Below are positions 34,421-44,408 of a stretch of DNA of 64,000 bases, piece by piece. Every line of letters begins with the position of its first letter. Position 1 is the first letter of the stretch. The notes beneath the pieces are model-generated. The model was not told where the DNA came from, made no database searches, and saw nothing but the letters and a program-made list of their open reading frames with translations. The DNA comes from Microbacterium pseudoresistens (GTDB lineage Bacteria; Actinomycetota; Actinomycetes; Actinomycetales; Microbacteriaceae): NCBI RefSeq assembly GCF_013409745.1, contig NZ_JACCBH010000001.1, forward strand, positions 1,674,001 to 1,738,000, read 5' to 3'. The translations under genes and the position numbers were made by a program.

Positions 34421-35665
34421 ATGAACCGAACGAAGAGCTCGCGGAAGAGCCTACTCGCGGGTATCGCGCTGATCGGCGCCTCGGCACTGGTCATCACCGG
34501 ATGTGCGGGAAACGCCGCCACTCCGGAGTCCTCGGACGCGCCGGCCGATGTCGACCTCACACTGAAGCTCGGCTCGCTCCTGCCGTCGACGGGAACGCTG
34601 GCGTTCCTCGGCGCGCCGATGAACGCCGGTGTCGAGCTCGCCGTCGCGGAGATCAACGAGGCCGATGCCGGGATCACCGTCGATCTCACCGCCGAAGACG
34701 AGGGCGACCTCGACAACAAGGCGTACGAGACCTCGATCACCAACCTGCAGAGTGCGGGCATCACGGCCATGATCGGTGCCGCATCCTCGGGTGTGTCCAA
34801 GCTGATCCTCGACGGGAACGCCGGTGCGGGCATCCTCACCGTGTCGCCGTCGAACACGTCGGCGGAGTTCACGGGCATCAACCCGCTGTACTTCCGCACC
34901 GCCCCCAGCGACAGCCTGCAGGGCGAGGTGCTGGCCAACCAGGTGGCCGAAGACGGCCACAGCACGCTCGGCATCATCTACCAGAACGACCCGTACGGCT
35001 CGGGCCTGTTCGACAGCATCAAGACCACGTTCGAGGGAACGGGCGGCCAGGTCGTCGCCGATGCGTCGTACAACCAGACCGACGGTCAGTTCAACGCCCA
35101 GGTGCAGACGATCGCCGCAGCCAAGCCGGATGCCGTCGCCATCGTCTCGTACGACCAGTTCCTGACCATCGCACCGCTGCTGGTCAACGCCGGCATCAAC
35201 CCGGGTTCGCTGTACCTGGTCGACGGTAATCTGAAGGACTACCCCGACCTGCCCGTCGACCTGACCGGGTCGAAGGGGACGCGCGCCGGTGCCGACCTGC
35301 CCGACTCGTTCCTCGACGACCTCAACGCGGCCTGGACCGCCAAGGGCAACGACCCGATCGACGCCGTCACGTACTCCGCCGAGGCGTACGACGGCGTCAT
35401 CCTGATCGCGCTGGCCGCCCTCAAGGCCGGATCGGTCGAGGGTGCCGACATCGCCGAGAACATGCAGGAGGTCTCCGGCGGCAGCGGCAAGGGTGAGAAG
35501 TGCACGAGCTTCGCCGAGTGCGCGAAGATCATCGCGTCCGGCGGCACGGCCGACTACGACGGCTACTCCGGCGAGATCACCTTCGACGACCAGAACGACC
35601 CGAAGGGCGCCGACGTCGGCGTCTACGAGTACGGGGCGGGCAACGTCCAGACGCGCATCAAGTAA
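34421..35665 (+). CDS. livK: Branched-chain amino acid ABC transporter substrate-binding lipoprotein
   Basis: The 414-aa receptor has a lipoprotein signal ending ITGC, Cys28, and a type I periplasmic-binding fold: LKLGSLLPSTGTLAFLGAPMNAGVELAVAEINEA, AAKPDAVAIVSYDQ and TYSAEAYDGVILIALAALKAG (in part). This is the LivJ/LivK/amide-urea receptor class. ATG 34421 has AAAGGAGC at the right distance. livHMGF lie on the opposite strand and converge on it; both units share the terminator at 35676-35721. The ligand may be a branched-chain amino acid or an amide such as urea. Confidence 0.9.
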   Translation: MNRTKSSRKSLLAGIALIGASALVITGCAGNAATPESSDAPADVDLTLKLGSLLPSTGTLAFLGAPMNAGVELAVAEINEADAGITVDLTAEDEGDLDNKAYETSITNLQSAGITAMIGAASSGVSKLILDGNAGAGILTVSPSNTSAEFTGINPLYFRTAPSDSLQGEVLANQVAEDGHSTLGIIYQNDPYGSGLFDSIKTTFEGTGGQVVADASYNQTDGQFNAQVQTIAAAKPDAVAIVSYDQFLTIAPLLVNAGINPGSLYLVDGNLKDYPDLPVDLTGSKGTRAGADLPDSFLDDLNAAWTAKGNDPIDAVTYSAEAYDGVILIALAALKAGSVEGADIAENMQEVSGGSGKGEKCTSFAECAKIIASGGTADYDGYSGEITFDDQNDPKGADVGVYEYGAGNVQTRIK

Positions 35666-35675
35666 GCGCTGACCA

Positions 35676-35721
35676 CGAGAGAAAGGGCTCCGGATCACCC
35701 GATCCGGAGCCCTTTCTCTCG
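35676..35721. terminator. Bidirectional terminator between livK and livF
   Basis: A perfect 21-bp inverted repeat with an ACCC loop. It lies between convergent 3' ends and can stop transcription from both sides. Confidence 0.9.
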
Positions 35722-35735
35722 TGCGTTCGTGTCGG

Positions 35736-36506
35736 TCAGTCGTCGGTGCCGAGGGTGCCCAGGTACAGCCCGATCACCTTCGGGTCGTTGAGCAGCTCGC
35801 GCCCCGGACCCTCGTAGGCGTCCTTGCCCTGGTCGAGCACATAACCGCGGTCGCAGATCTGCAGGCAGCGCCGCGCGTTCTGCTCGACCATGATCGTCGT
35901 GACGCCGGCCCTGTTGATATCGGAGACGCGGATGAACGCGTCATCCTGCCGCACCGGAGAAAGCCCCGCCGAGGGCTCGTCGAGCAGCAGCACCGACGGA
36001 TCCATCATGAGCGCCCGCGACATGGCCACCATCTGGCGCTCGCCGCCCGAGAGCGAGCCCGCCCGCTGCTTCAGCCGCCCGCCGAGCTCGGCGAAGATGC
36101 CGGTGACGAACTCGAGGCGCTCGGCGAAGATCTTCGGGTTCTGGTACAGCCCCATCTGGAGGTTCTCGGCGATCGTGAGCGACGGGAAGACGTTGTTCGT
36201 CTGCGGCACGAACGCCACTCCGCGCGAGACGAGCTTGTCGGCCTTGAGGCCCACGATGCTCTCGCCGTTGACGGTGATCTTTCCCGAGCGCACCTGCACC
36301 ATCCCGAAGATGGACTTCAGCAGCGTCGACTTGCCGGCGCCGTTGGGTCCGATGATCCCGATGAGCTCGCCCTTGCGGGCCACGAGGTTCGCGCCGTTCA
36401 GGATGTTCACCCCCGGCAGGTAGCCGGCGTGCACGTCGGTGAGCTCGACGACCACGTCGTCGCTCGGCGAGGGGATGCCGTTGCGCTGCGCGTTCTCGAC
36501 GGTCAT
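35736..36506 (-). CDS. livF: Branched-chain amino acid ABC transporter ATP-binding protein LivF
   Basis: The 256-aa ATPase has Walker A GPNGAGKSTLLK, the Q-loop VPQTNNVFPSLTIAENLQMG, signature LSGGERQMVAMSRAL and Walker B VLLLDEPSAGLSP, all typical of LivF. ATG 36506 overlaps the livG stop by ATGA. The first 18 residues are a short hydrophilic lead. It is last in the livH-livM-livG-livF operon. Confidence 0.94.
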   Translation of the reverse strand: MTVENAQRNGIPSPSDDVVVELTDVHAGYLPGVNILNGANLVARKGELIGIIGPNGAGKSTLLKSIFGMVQVRSGKITVNGESIVGLKADKLVSRGVAFVPQTNNVFPSLTIAENLQMGLYQNPKIFAERLEFVTGIFAELGGRLKQRAGSLSGGERQMVAMSRALMMDPSVLLLDEPSAGLSPVRQDDAFIRVSDINRAGVTTIMVEQNARRCLQICDRGYVLDQGKDAYEGPGRELLNDPKVIGLYLGTLGTDD

Positions 36507-37474
36507 GAGCGCTCCTCCTCGGCCGCGTCGAACCCTTCCTCGATCTCGGCCTCCGCCTCGGCCTCGATCTCCTCGCGATCCCGGCGGTCCTCCTCGGACA
36601 CGACCTCGAGGCGTCCGGTGACGGCGCCCAGGTCGACATCCTGATGCGCGCCGAGGTAGGCGTCGACGACGGCGGGATCCGACATCACCTGTGCGGGCGG
36701 ACCCTCGGCGACCACGCGGCCCTCCGCCATGACGACGACCCAGTCGGCGATGTGACGCACCATGTGCATGTCGTGCTCGACGAACAGCACCGTCATCCCG
36801 AGTTCCTTGAGCCCCAGGATGTGATCCAGCAGCGACTGCGTCAATGCCGGGTTCACGCCGGCCATCGGCTCGTCGAGCATCACCAGCGTCGGATCGCTCA
36901 TCAGGGCCCGCGCCATCTCGAGCAGCTTGCGCTGCCCGCCCGAGAGCGAGGCGGCGAAGTCCTTCTCCTTGGCGTCGAGCTTGAACCGGGCGAGCAGCTC
37001 GCGCGCCTTCTGCTCGATCTCGGCCTCCTGGCCGCGCCACAGGAACGGGAACAAGCTTGACCAGAACTTCTCGCCGCGCTGCGACTGGGCGCCCAGCTTC
37101 ATGTTCTCCAGCACCGTCAGCAGTGACAGCGCCTTGGTGAGCTGGAACGTGCGCACCTGCCCCATGCGCGACACCTTGAACGAGGGCACGCCTGACAGCG
37201 CGGTGCCGTCGAACGTCCAGGTGCCGGAGTTGGGGCGGTCGAATCCGCACAGCAGGTTGAACAGGGTCGTCTTGCCGGCGCCGTTCGGCCCGATCAGCGC
37301 CGTGATGGCTCCGCGCGGGATCTCGAGGTGATCGACGTCGACGGCGACGAGACCGCCGAAGCGGCGGCGCACTCCGTCGGCCACGAGGATCGGGTCGGTC
37401 TTCGCCACCCCCGGTGCGGCGGGGCCCGTGGCGATCGGCTGGTTCTCCGTTGACGCCTGGTTCTCAGTTGACAA
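36503..37474 (-). CDS. livG: Branched-chain amino acid ABC transporter ATP-binding protein LivG
   Basis: The 323-aa ATPase has Walker A GPNGAGKTTLFN, signature LSGGQRKLLEMARAL, Walker B LVMLDEPMAGVNP and the LivG C-terminal YLGAHQD region. A further 50-residue tail, EVVSEEDRRDREEIEAEAEA and on to EEERS, is highly acidic and not part of the usual 255-aa LivG. The likely start is TTG 37474, which overlaps livM by 11 bases and is preceded by GGGAG; a start about 28 residues further in is possible, as the first 27 residues look non-conserved. Confidence 0.93.
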   Translation of the reverse strand: MSTENQASTENQPIATGPAAPGVAKTDPILVADGVRRRFGGLVAVDVDHLEIPRGAITALIGPNGAGKTTLFNLLCGFDRPNSGTWTFDGTALSGVPSFKVSRMGQVRTFQLTKALSLLTVLENMKLGAQSQRGEKFWSSLFPFLWRGQEAEIEQKARELLARFKLDAKEKDFAASLSGGQRKLLEMARALMSDPTLVMLDEPMAGVNPALTQSLLDHILGLKELGMTVLFVEHDMHMVRHIADWVVVMAEGRVVAEGPPAQVMSDPAVVDAYLGAHQDVDLGAVTGRLEVVSEEDRRDREEIEAEAEAEIEEGFDAAEEERS

Positions 37475-38441
37475 AGGTCATCTCCCTCTTGTTGCCGAGG
37501 ATGCCCTGCGGGCGGAACACCACGATCAGCATGAGCACGACGCCGATGAGGATGTAGCGGACGATATCGCCCTGCTCGGCCGTGATCGGCAGGATGCCCG
37601 AGTCGGCCATCTGGGGGAGGAGGCCCCCGAGGAAGGCGAACACCATCCAGAACAGAACGGCGCCCAGTACGGGCCCGAACACGGTCGCCGCACCGCCGAG
37701 GAGCAGGATCGTCCACAGGAAGAACGTCAGCGACGTCGTGTAGCTGCCGGGGATCACCGCGGAGGGCAGCACGAAGACGACACCGCCCAGCGCGCCGATG
37801 ACACCGCCGATCACGAGCGACTGCATCTTGTAGGCGAACACGTTCTTGCCCAGCGAGCGCACGGCATCCTCATCCTCGCGGATGCCCTTGAGCACCCGGC
37901 CCCAGGGGCTGCGCACGAGGGCCCACACGAGCAGAACCGACACGGCGAGCACGATGAGCCCGAACACGCGCACCCACAGGTCGTTCGCGTTGTACGTCCA
38001 CGGCCCGAAGCCGTACGTCCCGGGAGGGAACGGGTTCGCATCGCGGAAACCCGTGTGGTAGCCGGAGAGGCCGCCGGAGCCGTTCGTCCACTTCTTGAAC
38101 AGCTCGGTCGTGAACAGCAGGCGCACGACCTCCGCAGCGGCGATGGTGGCGATCGCCAGATAGTCGGCGCGCAGACGCAGGGTGGGGATGCCCAGCAGCA
38201 GCGCGAACAGCGCACCGCAGGCCGCGCCCACGATCACGCCCAGCCACCAGGGCAGGCCGAACGTGAGGATCGAGATGGCGTACCCGTATCCGCCGACCGC
38301 CATGAACGCGGCCATGCCGAAGTTGAGCAGTCCGGCGTAGCCGAAGTGCATCGCGAGCCCCGTGGCCGCCAGCGCGTAGGCGATCGTGGTGGGGCTGAAC
38401 AGGTAGGAGGCGGTGTTGCCGAAGATGCTGCCGAAATCCAT
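37464..38441 (-). CDS. livM: Branched-chain amino acid ABC transporter permease LivM
   Basis: The 325-aa permease has about eight to ten membrane segments and LivM features: GYAGLLNFGMAAFMAVGGYGYA, LRLRADYLAIATIAAAEVVRLLF, the coupling loop SPWGRVLKGIREDEDAVRSLGKNVFAYKMQS (in part) and LGGAATVFGPVLGAVLFW. It starts one base after livH stops and overlaps livG by 11 bases. Confidence 0.94.
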   Translation of the reverse strand: MDFGSIFGNTASYLFSPTTIAYALAATGLAMHFGYAGLLNFGMAAFMAVGGYGYAISILTFGLPWWLGVIVGAACGALFALLLGIPTLRLRADYLAIATIAAAEVVRLLFTTELFKKWTNGSGGLSGYHTGFRDANPFPPGTYGFGPWTYNANDLWVRVFGLIVLAVSVLLVWALVRSPWGRVLKGIREDEDAVRSLGKNVFAYKMQSLVIGGVIGALGGVVFVLPSAVIPGSYTTSLTFFLWTILLLGGAATVFGPVLGAVLFWMVFAFLGGLLPQMADSGILPITAEQGDIVRYILIGVVLMLIVVFRPQGILGNKREMTFVN

Positions 38442-38442
38442 C

Positions 38443-39804
38443 TCAGCCTATCCTTTCCTTGCGCCCGAGAAGCCCCTGCGGCCGCAGCAGCAGGACCAGG
38501 ATCAGGGCGACGAGAGCGCTGGCGTACTTCAGGTCGGAAGGGACGCCGAACAGTGTCGGCACTTCGACGGCGAGCCCGACGATGATCGATCCGATGAGCG
38601 CGCCGATGGCCGATCCGAGACCGCCCAGCGTGATCGCGCAGAACATCAGCAGCAGCATCTGCATACCCATGTCCCACTTGACTCCGGGGCGGAAGTACGC
38701 CCAGAGGATGCCCGAGATCGCCGCGAGCAGACCCGCGAGGATCCAGACGATCCGCACCACCTTGTCGACGTCGATGCCCGAGGCGGCGGCGAGCTGCGGG
38801 TTGTCGGAGATGGCCCTGGTCGCCTTGCCGACCCTCGTGCGGGTGAGGAAGAACGCCATGCCGAGGATGACGACGAGGCTCACCGACATGCCGATCAGAT
38901 CGATGTACGACAGGCTGACCGGGCCCAGGCGCATCGGCTCGGGGCTCGATCCCGGCAGCTGCCGGGTGCTGCCGCCGATGATGAACTGCAGCGCATAGCG
39001 CAGGGCGAGCGAGAGCCCGATGCTCACGATCATGAGCTGCACCACGCCCAGGCCGCGCCGGCGCAGCGGGCGCCAGATCACGGCATCCGAGGCCCATCCC
39101 AGCAGGATGCCGGCCAGCACCGCGGCGATGATGCCCGCCCACAGCGGCAGGTGCAGCATCGAGGTGACCACGACCACGACGACCGGCCCCCATGTGACCA
39201 TCTCGCCGTGTGCGAAGTTCGACAGCCGTGTGGTGCCGTAGATCAGCGCCGCGCCCATCGAGGCCAGCCCCAGCAGGAGGCCGAAGTTCAACCCCCCGAC
39301 CGTGCGCGAGAGCAGCTGGTCGACGAACGACGCCGTCTGCCGCTCGCCGGCGCCGAGGAACAGGTTGACGATCTTCGTTCCGGTGAGGCCGAACTCCGCC
39401 TCGAACGACGCCGTCGTGCCCGACACCGGCTGCAGGCCCTCGGGAAGCTGCGAGGCGTCGACGATGACGCCGTCGGGAAGGGTGTCTTCGTCGACCTTGA
39501 GCGTGTACGTGTCCTTCTCGGGCACGTACAGGCGCCACTTGCCCTCGGCGTCGGTCTTCGTCTTCGCGTCGAAGCCGCCGCCGTCGACCGACATGGTCAC
39601 ATCGGGCACCGGTTCGCCCTCGAAGGTGATGACTCCGGCGAAGTAGAAATCGGTCTGCTCCTGGTCGCCGCCCGGGGTGTCCGGGGCATCGGCGGCGTGC
39701 GCGCCGGGTGCCGAGAACAGCACCATCACGGCGGCGAGGAGAAGACCGAGCAACGCGATCAGCCACGGGGCGGATCGTCGCGCGGCCATGGTCGTCGGGC
39801 TCAC
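38443..39804 (-). CDS. livH: LivH-type permease with N-terminal extracytoplasmic beta-domain
   Basis: The 453-aa protein is about 150 residues longer than ordinary LivH. Residues 1-38 are a signal peptide or first helix (PWLIALLGLLLAAVMVLFSAPGAHAA in part). Residues about 50-135 form a carboxypeptidase-regulatory-like or Ig-like beta-domain (DFYFAGVITFEGEPVPDVTM, GKWRLYVPEKDTYTLKVDEDTLPDG). The permease follows from about 168 (GLNFGLLLGLASMGAALIYG, TRLSNFAHGEMV, GVVQLMIVSIGLSLALRY). GTG 39804 has AGGAGG four bases upstream. The extra domain would face outside and could help dock the LivK lipoprotein. First gene of the operon. Confidence 0.92.
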   Translation of the reverse strand: MSPTTMAARRSAPWLIALLGLLLAAVMVLFSAPGAHAADAPDTPGGDQEQTDFYFAGVITFEGEPVPDVTMSVDGGGFDAKTKTDAEGKWRLYVPEKDTYTLKVDEDTLPDGVIVDASQLPEGLQPVSGTTASFEAEFGLTGTKIVNLFLGAGERQTASFVDQLLSRTVGGLNFGLLLGLASMGAALIYGTTRLSNFAHGEMVTWGPVVVVVVTSMLHLPLWAGIIAAVLAGILLGWASDAVIWRPLRRRGLGVVQLMIVSIGLSLALRYALQFIIGGSTRQLPGSSPEPMRLGPVSLSYIDLIGMSVSLVVILGMAFFLTRTRVGKATRAISDNPQLAAASGIDVDKVVRIVWILAGLLAAISGILWAYFRPGVKWDMGMQMLLLMFCAITLGGLGSAIGALIGSIIVGLAVEVPTLFGVPSDLKYASALVALILVLLLRPQGLLGRKERIG

Positions 39805-39808
39805 TGGG

Positions 39809-39814
39809 CCTCCT
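39809..39814 (-). promoter_or_regulatory. Shine-Dalgarno site deciding the livH start
   Basis: AGGAGG on the minus strand lies 4 bases before GTG 39804, favouring it over the in-frame ATG 15 bases later. Confidence 0.6.
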
Positions 39815-39908
39815 GTCCGAGGGGGACCGAGGCAGTATCGGGTGCATCGGCCTCGATGTCGACGGTATGAGCGTAATCCGTCGGGTCTGCTTCGGCCAAC
39901 GGTCGTGA

Positions 39909-41555
<1,647 letters not shown>

Positions 41556-41603
41556 CAGACGGCGGGCGCGTATCCCGGGGTTTCCGATGTCGCCGGGGCG
41601 GCG

Positions 41604-41609
41604 TAGCGT
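41604..41609 (+). promoter_or_regulatory. -10 box of leaderless DUF2277 promoter
   Basis: TAGCGT is followed by 6 bases and ATG 41616. Confidence 0.55.
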
Positions 41610-41615
41610 GCGGGC

Positions 41616-41933
41616 ATGTGCCGCAACATCGTCCCCCTGAACAATCTCGAGCCCGCCGCGACGGATGAGGAGTGCCACGACGCCGCTGTGCAGTTCGTGC
41701 GCAAGATCTCCGGGGCGACGAAGCCGTCGAGGGCCAATCAGGAGGTCTTCGACCGGGCCGTCGCCGAGATCGAGCAAGCCACCCGTCGCCTTCTCGACGG
41801 ACTCGTCACCTCCGCGCCGCCGAAGAACCGCGAGCAGGAGGCGACCAAGCGCCGAGCGCGCTCCGCGGAACGGTATGAGGCGATCCGGGTCTTCCAGGAG
41901 CAGAAGCGCGCCTCCCGCGCAGCAGGCCGCTGA
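41616..41933 (+). CDS. DUF2277 family protein
   Basis: The 105-aa protein opens MCRNIVPLNNLEPAATDEECHDAAVQFVRKISGATKPSRANQ (in part), the pattern of DUF2277, a small family of unknown function widespread in actinobacteria and proteobacteria. The conserved N-terminal MCRNI with Cys2 may be exposed after methionine removal. The C-terminal third is Arg/Glu-rich and probably helical. It has its own leaderless promoter. Confidence 0.88.
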   Translation: MCRNIVPLNNLEPAATDEECHDAAVQFVRKISGATKPSRANQEVFDRAVAEIEQATRRLLDGLVTSAPPKNREQEATKRRARSAERYEAIRVFQEQKRASRAAGR

Positions 41934-41954
41934 CACCCCTCCCATCAGCAGTGG

Positions 41955-41960
41955 CACGAT
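41955..41960 (+). promoter_or_regulatory. -10 box of leaderless promoter for the decayed antitoxin
   Basis: CACGAT is followed by 6 bases and ATG 41967. This identifies 41967 as the original start, before the in-frame TAG. Confidence 0.4.
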
Positions 41961-41990
41961 GCGGGCATGAATACCACATAGGCTGCTCCG

Positions 41991-42212
41991 ATGGGAGATC
42001 GAGGGCGTCTCGTCGTGCCCGCGGAGCTGCGCGTGCGGTTGGACTGGACCCAGGGAACGACCCTGTTGTTCATCGAGATGGGCGATGGCGTGATCGTGGC
42101 GACGCGCGACCAGGCGAAGGCGCTGATGCGGCGGCAGCTGGGCGGGGCGGACCTCGTGAGCGAGCTGCTCGCCGAGCGCCGAGACGCCGCGCGCGTCGAC
42201 GACGCCGCATGA
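41991..42212 (+). CDS. AbrB/MazE-type antitoxin, 5' end interrupted by a stop codon
   Basis: The 73-aa reading frame is a swapped-hairpin AbrB-type DNA-binding antitoxin: GDRGRLVVPAELRVRLDWTQGTTLLFIE. The original start is probably ATG 41967, 6 bases after a CACGAT box, but codon 5 is TAG (41979-41981), giving MNTT-stop-AAP before ATG 41991. Translation could restart at 41991, losing 8 residues ahead of the first strand. Its stop overlaps the start of a VapC remnant by ATGA, the usual vapBC junction. The module looks decayed. Confidence 0.75.
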   Translation: MGDRGRLVVPAELRVRLDWTQGTTLLFIEMGDGVIVATRDQAKALMRRQLGGADLVSELLAERRDAARVDDAA

Positions 42213-42321
42213 TCGTGCTCGACGCCTCGCCATGGCCGCACGGTTTGACGCGCGCGTGCTGACAGCAGACCGGGAGTGGGGATCGTCAGAACAGATCGTG
42301 CAGTTGCGCACGGCCGACTGA
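42209..42321 (+). pseudogene. VapC (PIN toxin) remnant with internal deletion
   Basis: MIVLDAS, the usual start of a PIN toxin with its first metal-binding Asp, is in frame from 42209 but runs to a stop after 17 codons. From 42232, in another frame, AARFDARVLTADREWGSSEQ and on to a TGA at 42321 reads as the normal end of a PIN domain. The middle of about 100 residues is missing, so no toxin can be made. Confidence 0.8.
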
Positions 42322-42383
42322 CACTGTCGCCGAACGCCCGGTGCCCGTCCCTGATGAGGACCTGGGGATATCTTCGCCGCGGG

Positions 42384-42389
42384 TAGGCT
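42384..42389 (+). promoter_or_regulatory. -10 box of leaderless guaB3 promoter
   Basis: TAGGCT is followed by 6 bases and GTG 42396. Confidence 0.65.
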
Positions 42390-42395
42390 GGGCGC

Positions 42396-43520
42396 GTGAG
42401 CATGGATATCGAGATCGGCCGCGGCAAGCGCGCACGGCGCGCGTACACGTTCGACGACATCGCGGTGGTGCCCTCGCGGCGCACGCGCAACCCGGAGGAC
42501 GTGTCGACCGCGTGGACGATCGACGCGTTCTCGTTCGACATCCCCGTACTCGGCGCCCCGATGGACTCGGTCATGAGTCCGGCCACGGCCATCGCGCTCG
42601 GAAAGCTGGGCGGACTCGGGGTGCTCGACCTCGAGGGCCTGTGGACCCGGTACGAGGCTCCCGAGCCGTTGCTCGAGGAGATCGCGGGCCTTGAGCCCTC
42701 CGAGGCGACCGTGCGGATGCAGCAGCTGTACGCCGAGCCGATCAAGCCCGAGCTCATCACCCGGCGCCTCGCCGAGGTCCGCGAAGCCGGCGTGACCGTC
42801 GCCGGGTCTCTCACCCCGCAGCGCACCCAGGAGCTGTACGAGACGGTCGTCGCCGCCGGTGTCGACCTGTTCGTCATCCGCGGCACGACCGTGTCGGCCG
42901 AGCACGTCTCCAGCGTCACCGCCCCGCTGAACCTCAAGAAGTTCATCTACGACCTCGACGTTCCCGTGATCGTCGGCGGCGCGAGCACCTACACGGCCGC
43001 CCTGCACCTCATGCGCACCGGCGCCGCCGGCGTGCTCGTCGGCTTCGGCGGGGGAGCGGCCTCGACGACGCGGGTCACCCTCGGCATCCACGCGCCCATG
43101 GCCACGGCCGTCTCCGACGTCGCCGCTGCGCGCCGCGACTACCTCGACGAGTCGGGCGGGCGGTACGTGCACGTCATCGCCGACGGCGGTGTGGGCACCT
43201 CGGGAGACATCGTCAAGGCACTCGCGATGGGCGCTGACGCCGTCATGCTCGGCGTCGCCCTCGCCCGCTCGACGGACGCGCCGGGCCGCGGATTCCACTG
43301 GGGTCCCGAGGCGCACCACGCCGAACTGCCGCGCGGACGCCGCGTGGCCGTCGGCGGCGTCGCACCGCTCGAAGAAGTGCTGTTCGGCCCGGCCCCGGTC
43401 GCCGACGGCACCGCCAACCTCATCGGAGCGCTCCGCAAGTCGATGGCGACCACGGGCTACTCCGACCTCAAGGAGTTCCAGCGCGTCGAAGTCGTGCTCG
43501 CCCCGTACGAGCGGTTCTGA
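42396..43520 (+). CDS. guaB3: GuaB3 family IMP dehydrogenase-related protein
   Basis: The 374-aa protein is an IMPDH barrel without CBS domains, as in actinobacterial GuaB3. It has YTFDDIAVVPSRRTRNPEDV, GAPMDSVMSP, VIVGGASTYTAALHLMRTGAAGVLVGFGGG and [27 protein letters not shown], quoted in part. The loop that carries the catalytic Cys in IMPDH (GSICTT) reads GAASTT, so the nucleophile is replaced by Ser. It may be a regulator or have a different activity. It is leaderless from TAGGCT and sits between guaB and guaA. Confidence 0.92.
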   Translation: MSMDIEIGRGKRARRAYTFDDIAVVPSRRTRNPEDVSTAWTIDAFSFDIPVLGAPMDSVMSPATAIALGKLGGLGVLDLEGLWTRYEAPEPLLEEIAGLEPSEATVRMQQLYAEPIKPELITRRLAEVREAGVTVAGSLTPQRTQELYETVVAAGVDLFVIRGTTVSAEHVSSVTAPLNLKKFIYDLDVPVIVGGASTYTAALHLMRTGAAGVLVGFGGGAASTTRVTLGIHAPMATAVSDVAAARRDYLDESGGRYVHVIADGGVGTSGDIVKALAMGADAVMLGVALARSTDAPGRGFHWGPEAHHAELPRGRRVAVGGVAPLEEVLFGPAPVADGTANLIGALRKSMATTGYSDLKEFQRVEVVLAPYERF

Positions 43521-43527
43521 TCGCGTC

Positions 43528-44337
43528 GTGACCGCCCCCGCGACCCCGGCGCCATTCCCGCCGACGCTGCGCGAGGTGCTGCTGCGCCCGCGCTGGCTCG
43601 GCCTCCTCGGGCTGTGCCTCGTCGTCGCCGGCGTGTTCGCGTGGCTCGGCCAATGGCAGCTGGGCCGCGCCGTCGACACCGATCCGCCCGAGCCCGGCGC
43701 CACCGAGAGAGTCGTGCCGCTGGAGGATGTGCTGCCGCCGGGCACGTACCTCGATGCGCGATCAGAGGGCCAGAAGGTCGCCGTGCACGGCCACTGGGTG
43801 CCCGGCGATTTTCTCGTCGTCGCCTCGCGGTTCAACGACGGCGCCGAGGGGTACTGGGTGACCGGGCAGCTGCGGATCGCAGATGCCGAGACGCCCACCT
43901 CCCTCGCCGTCGCGATCGGGTGGGTCGCCGATGAGAAGGCCGCTGCTTCCGCCGTAGATGCGCTCGAGAAGCACGCCGACGGATCGGACGTCGAACTCAC
44001 TGGCCGCCTCATCACCGACGAAGGGGTCGCCCCGCCGCCGCGCACCGATCCGCAGCGCCTGGGGCGCATGTCTCCCGCCGCCCTGCTCTCGCGCTGGCAC
44101 GACGTCGAAGGGCTGTCTGTCTACCGGCCGTTCCTCACGGCCGCCGAGCCGCTCGGCGGCACCGTCGCCATCTCGTCTCCCGCGCCCGACGAGGGCACGT
44201 CGGTGAACTGGCTCAACATCTTCTACGCCGCCGAATGGGCCGTCTTCGCCGGTTTCGCCTTCTACCTCTGGTACCGCCTCGGCAAGGATGCGTGGGAGCG
44301 CGAAGTCGAGGAGTTCGAGGAGGCCGGCCGCGGCTGA
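43528..44337 (+). CDS. SURF1 family cytochrome oxidase biogenesis protein
   Basis: The 269-aa protein has one membrane helix at each end, near residues 20-40 (WLGLLGLCLVVAGVFAWLGQWQLGRA) and 225-245, with the SURF1 WQLGRA and VHGHWVPGDFLVVASRF blocks between them and NWLNIFYAAEWAVFAGFAFYLWYR at the end, quoted in part. SURF1 helps assemble heme aa3 oxidase. GTG 43528 lies 7 bases after the guaB3 stop, so the two are probably co-transcribed. Confidence 0.9.
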   Translation: MTAPATPAPFPPTLREVLLRPRWLGLLGLCLVVAGVFAWLGQWQLGRAVDTDPPEPGATERVVPLEDVLPPGTYLDARSEGQKVAVHGHWVPGDFLVVASRFNDGAEGYWVTGQLRIADAETPTSLAVAIGWVADEKAAASAVDALEKHADGSDVELTGRLITDEGVAPPPRTDPQRLGRMSPAALLSRWHDVEGLSVYRPFLTAAEPLGGTVAISSPAPDEGTSVNWLNIFYAAEWAVFAGFAFYLWYRLGKDAWEREVEEFEEAGRG

Positions 44338-44408
44338 GGCGGTGCCGCATCCGGTGGCGCCGCCGCGCACGTGCCGCCGACACGGCGATGGCGGGGAGCC
44401 CGCGGAGA

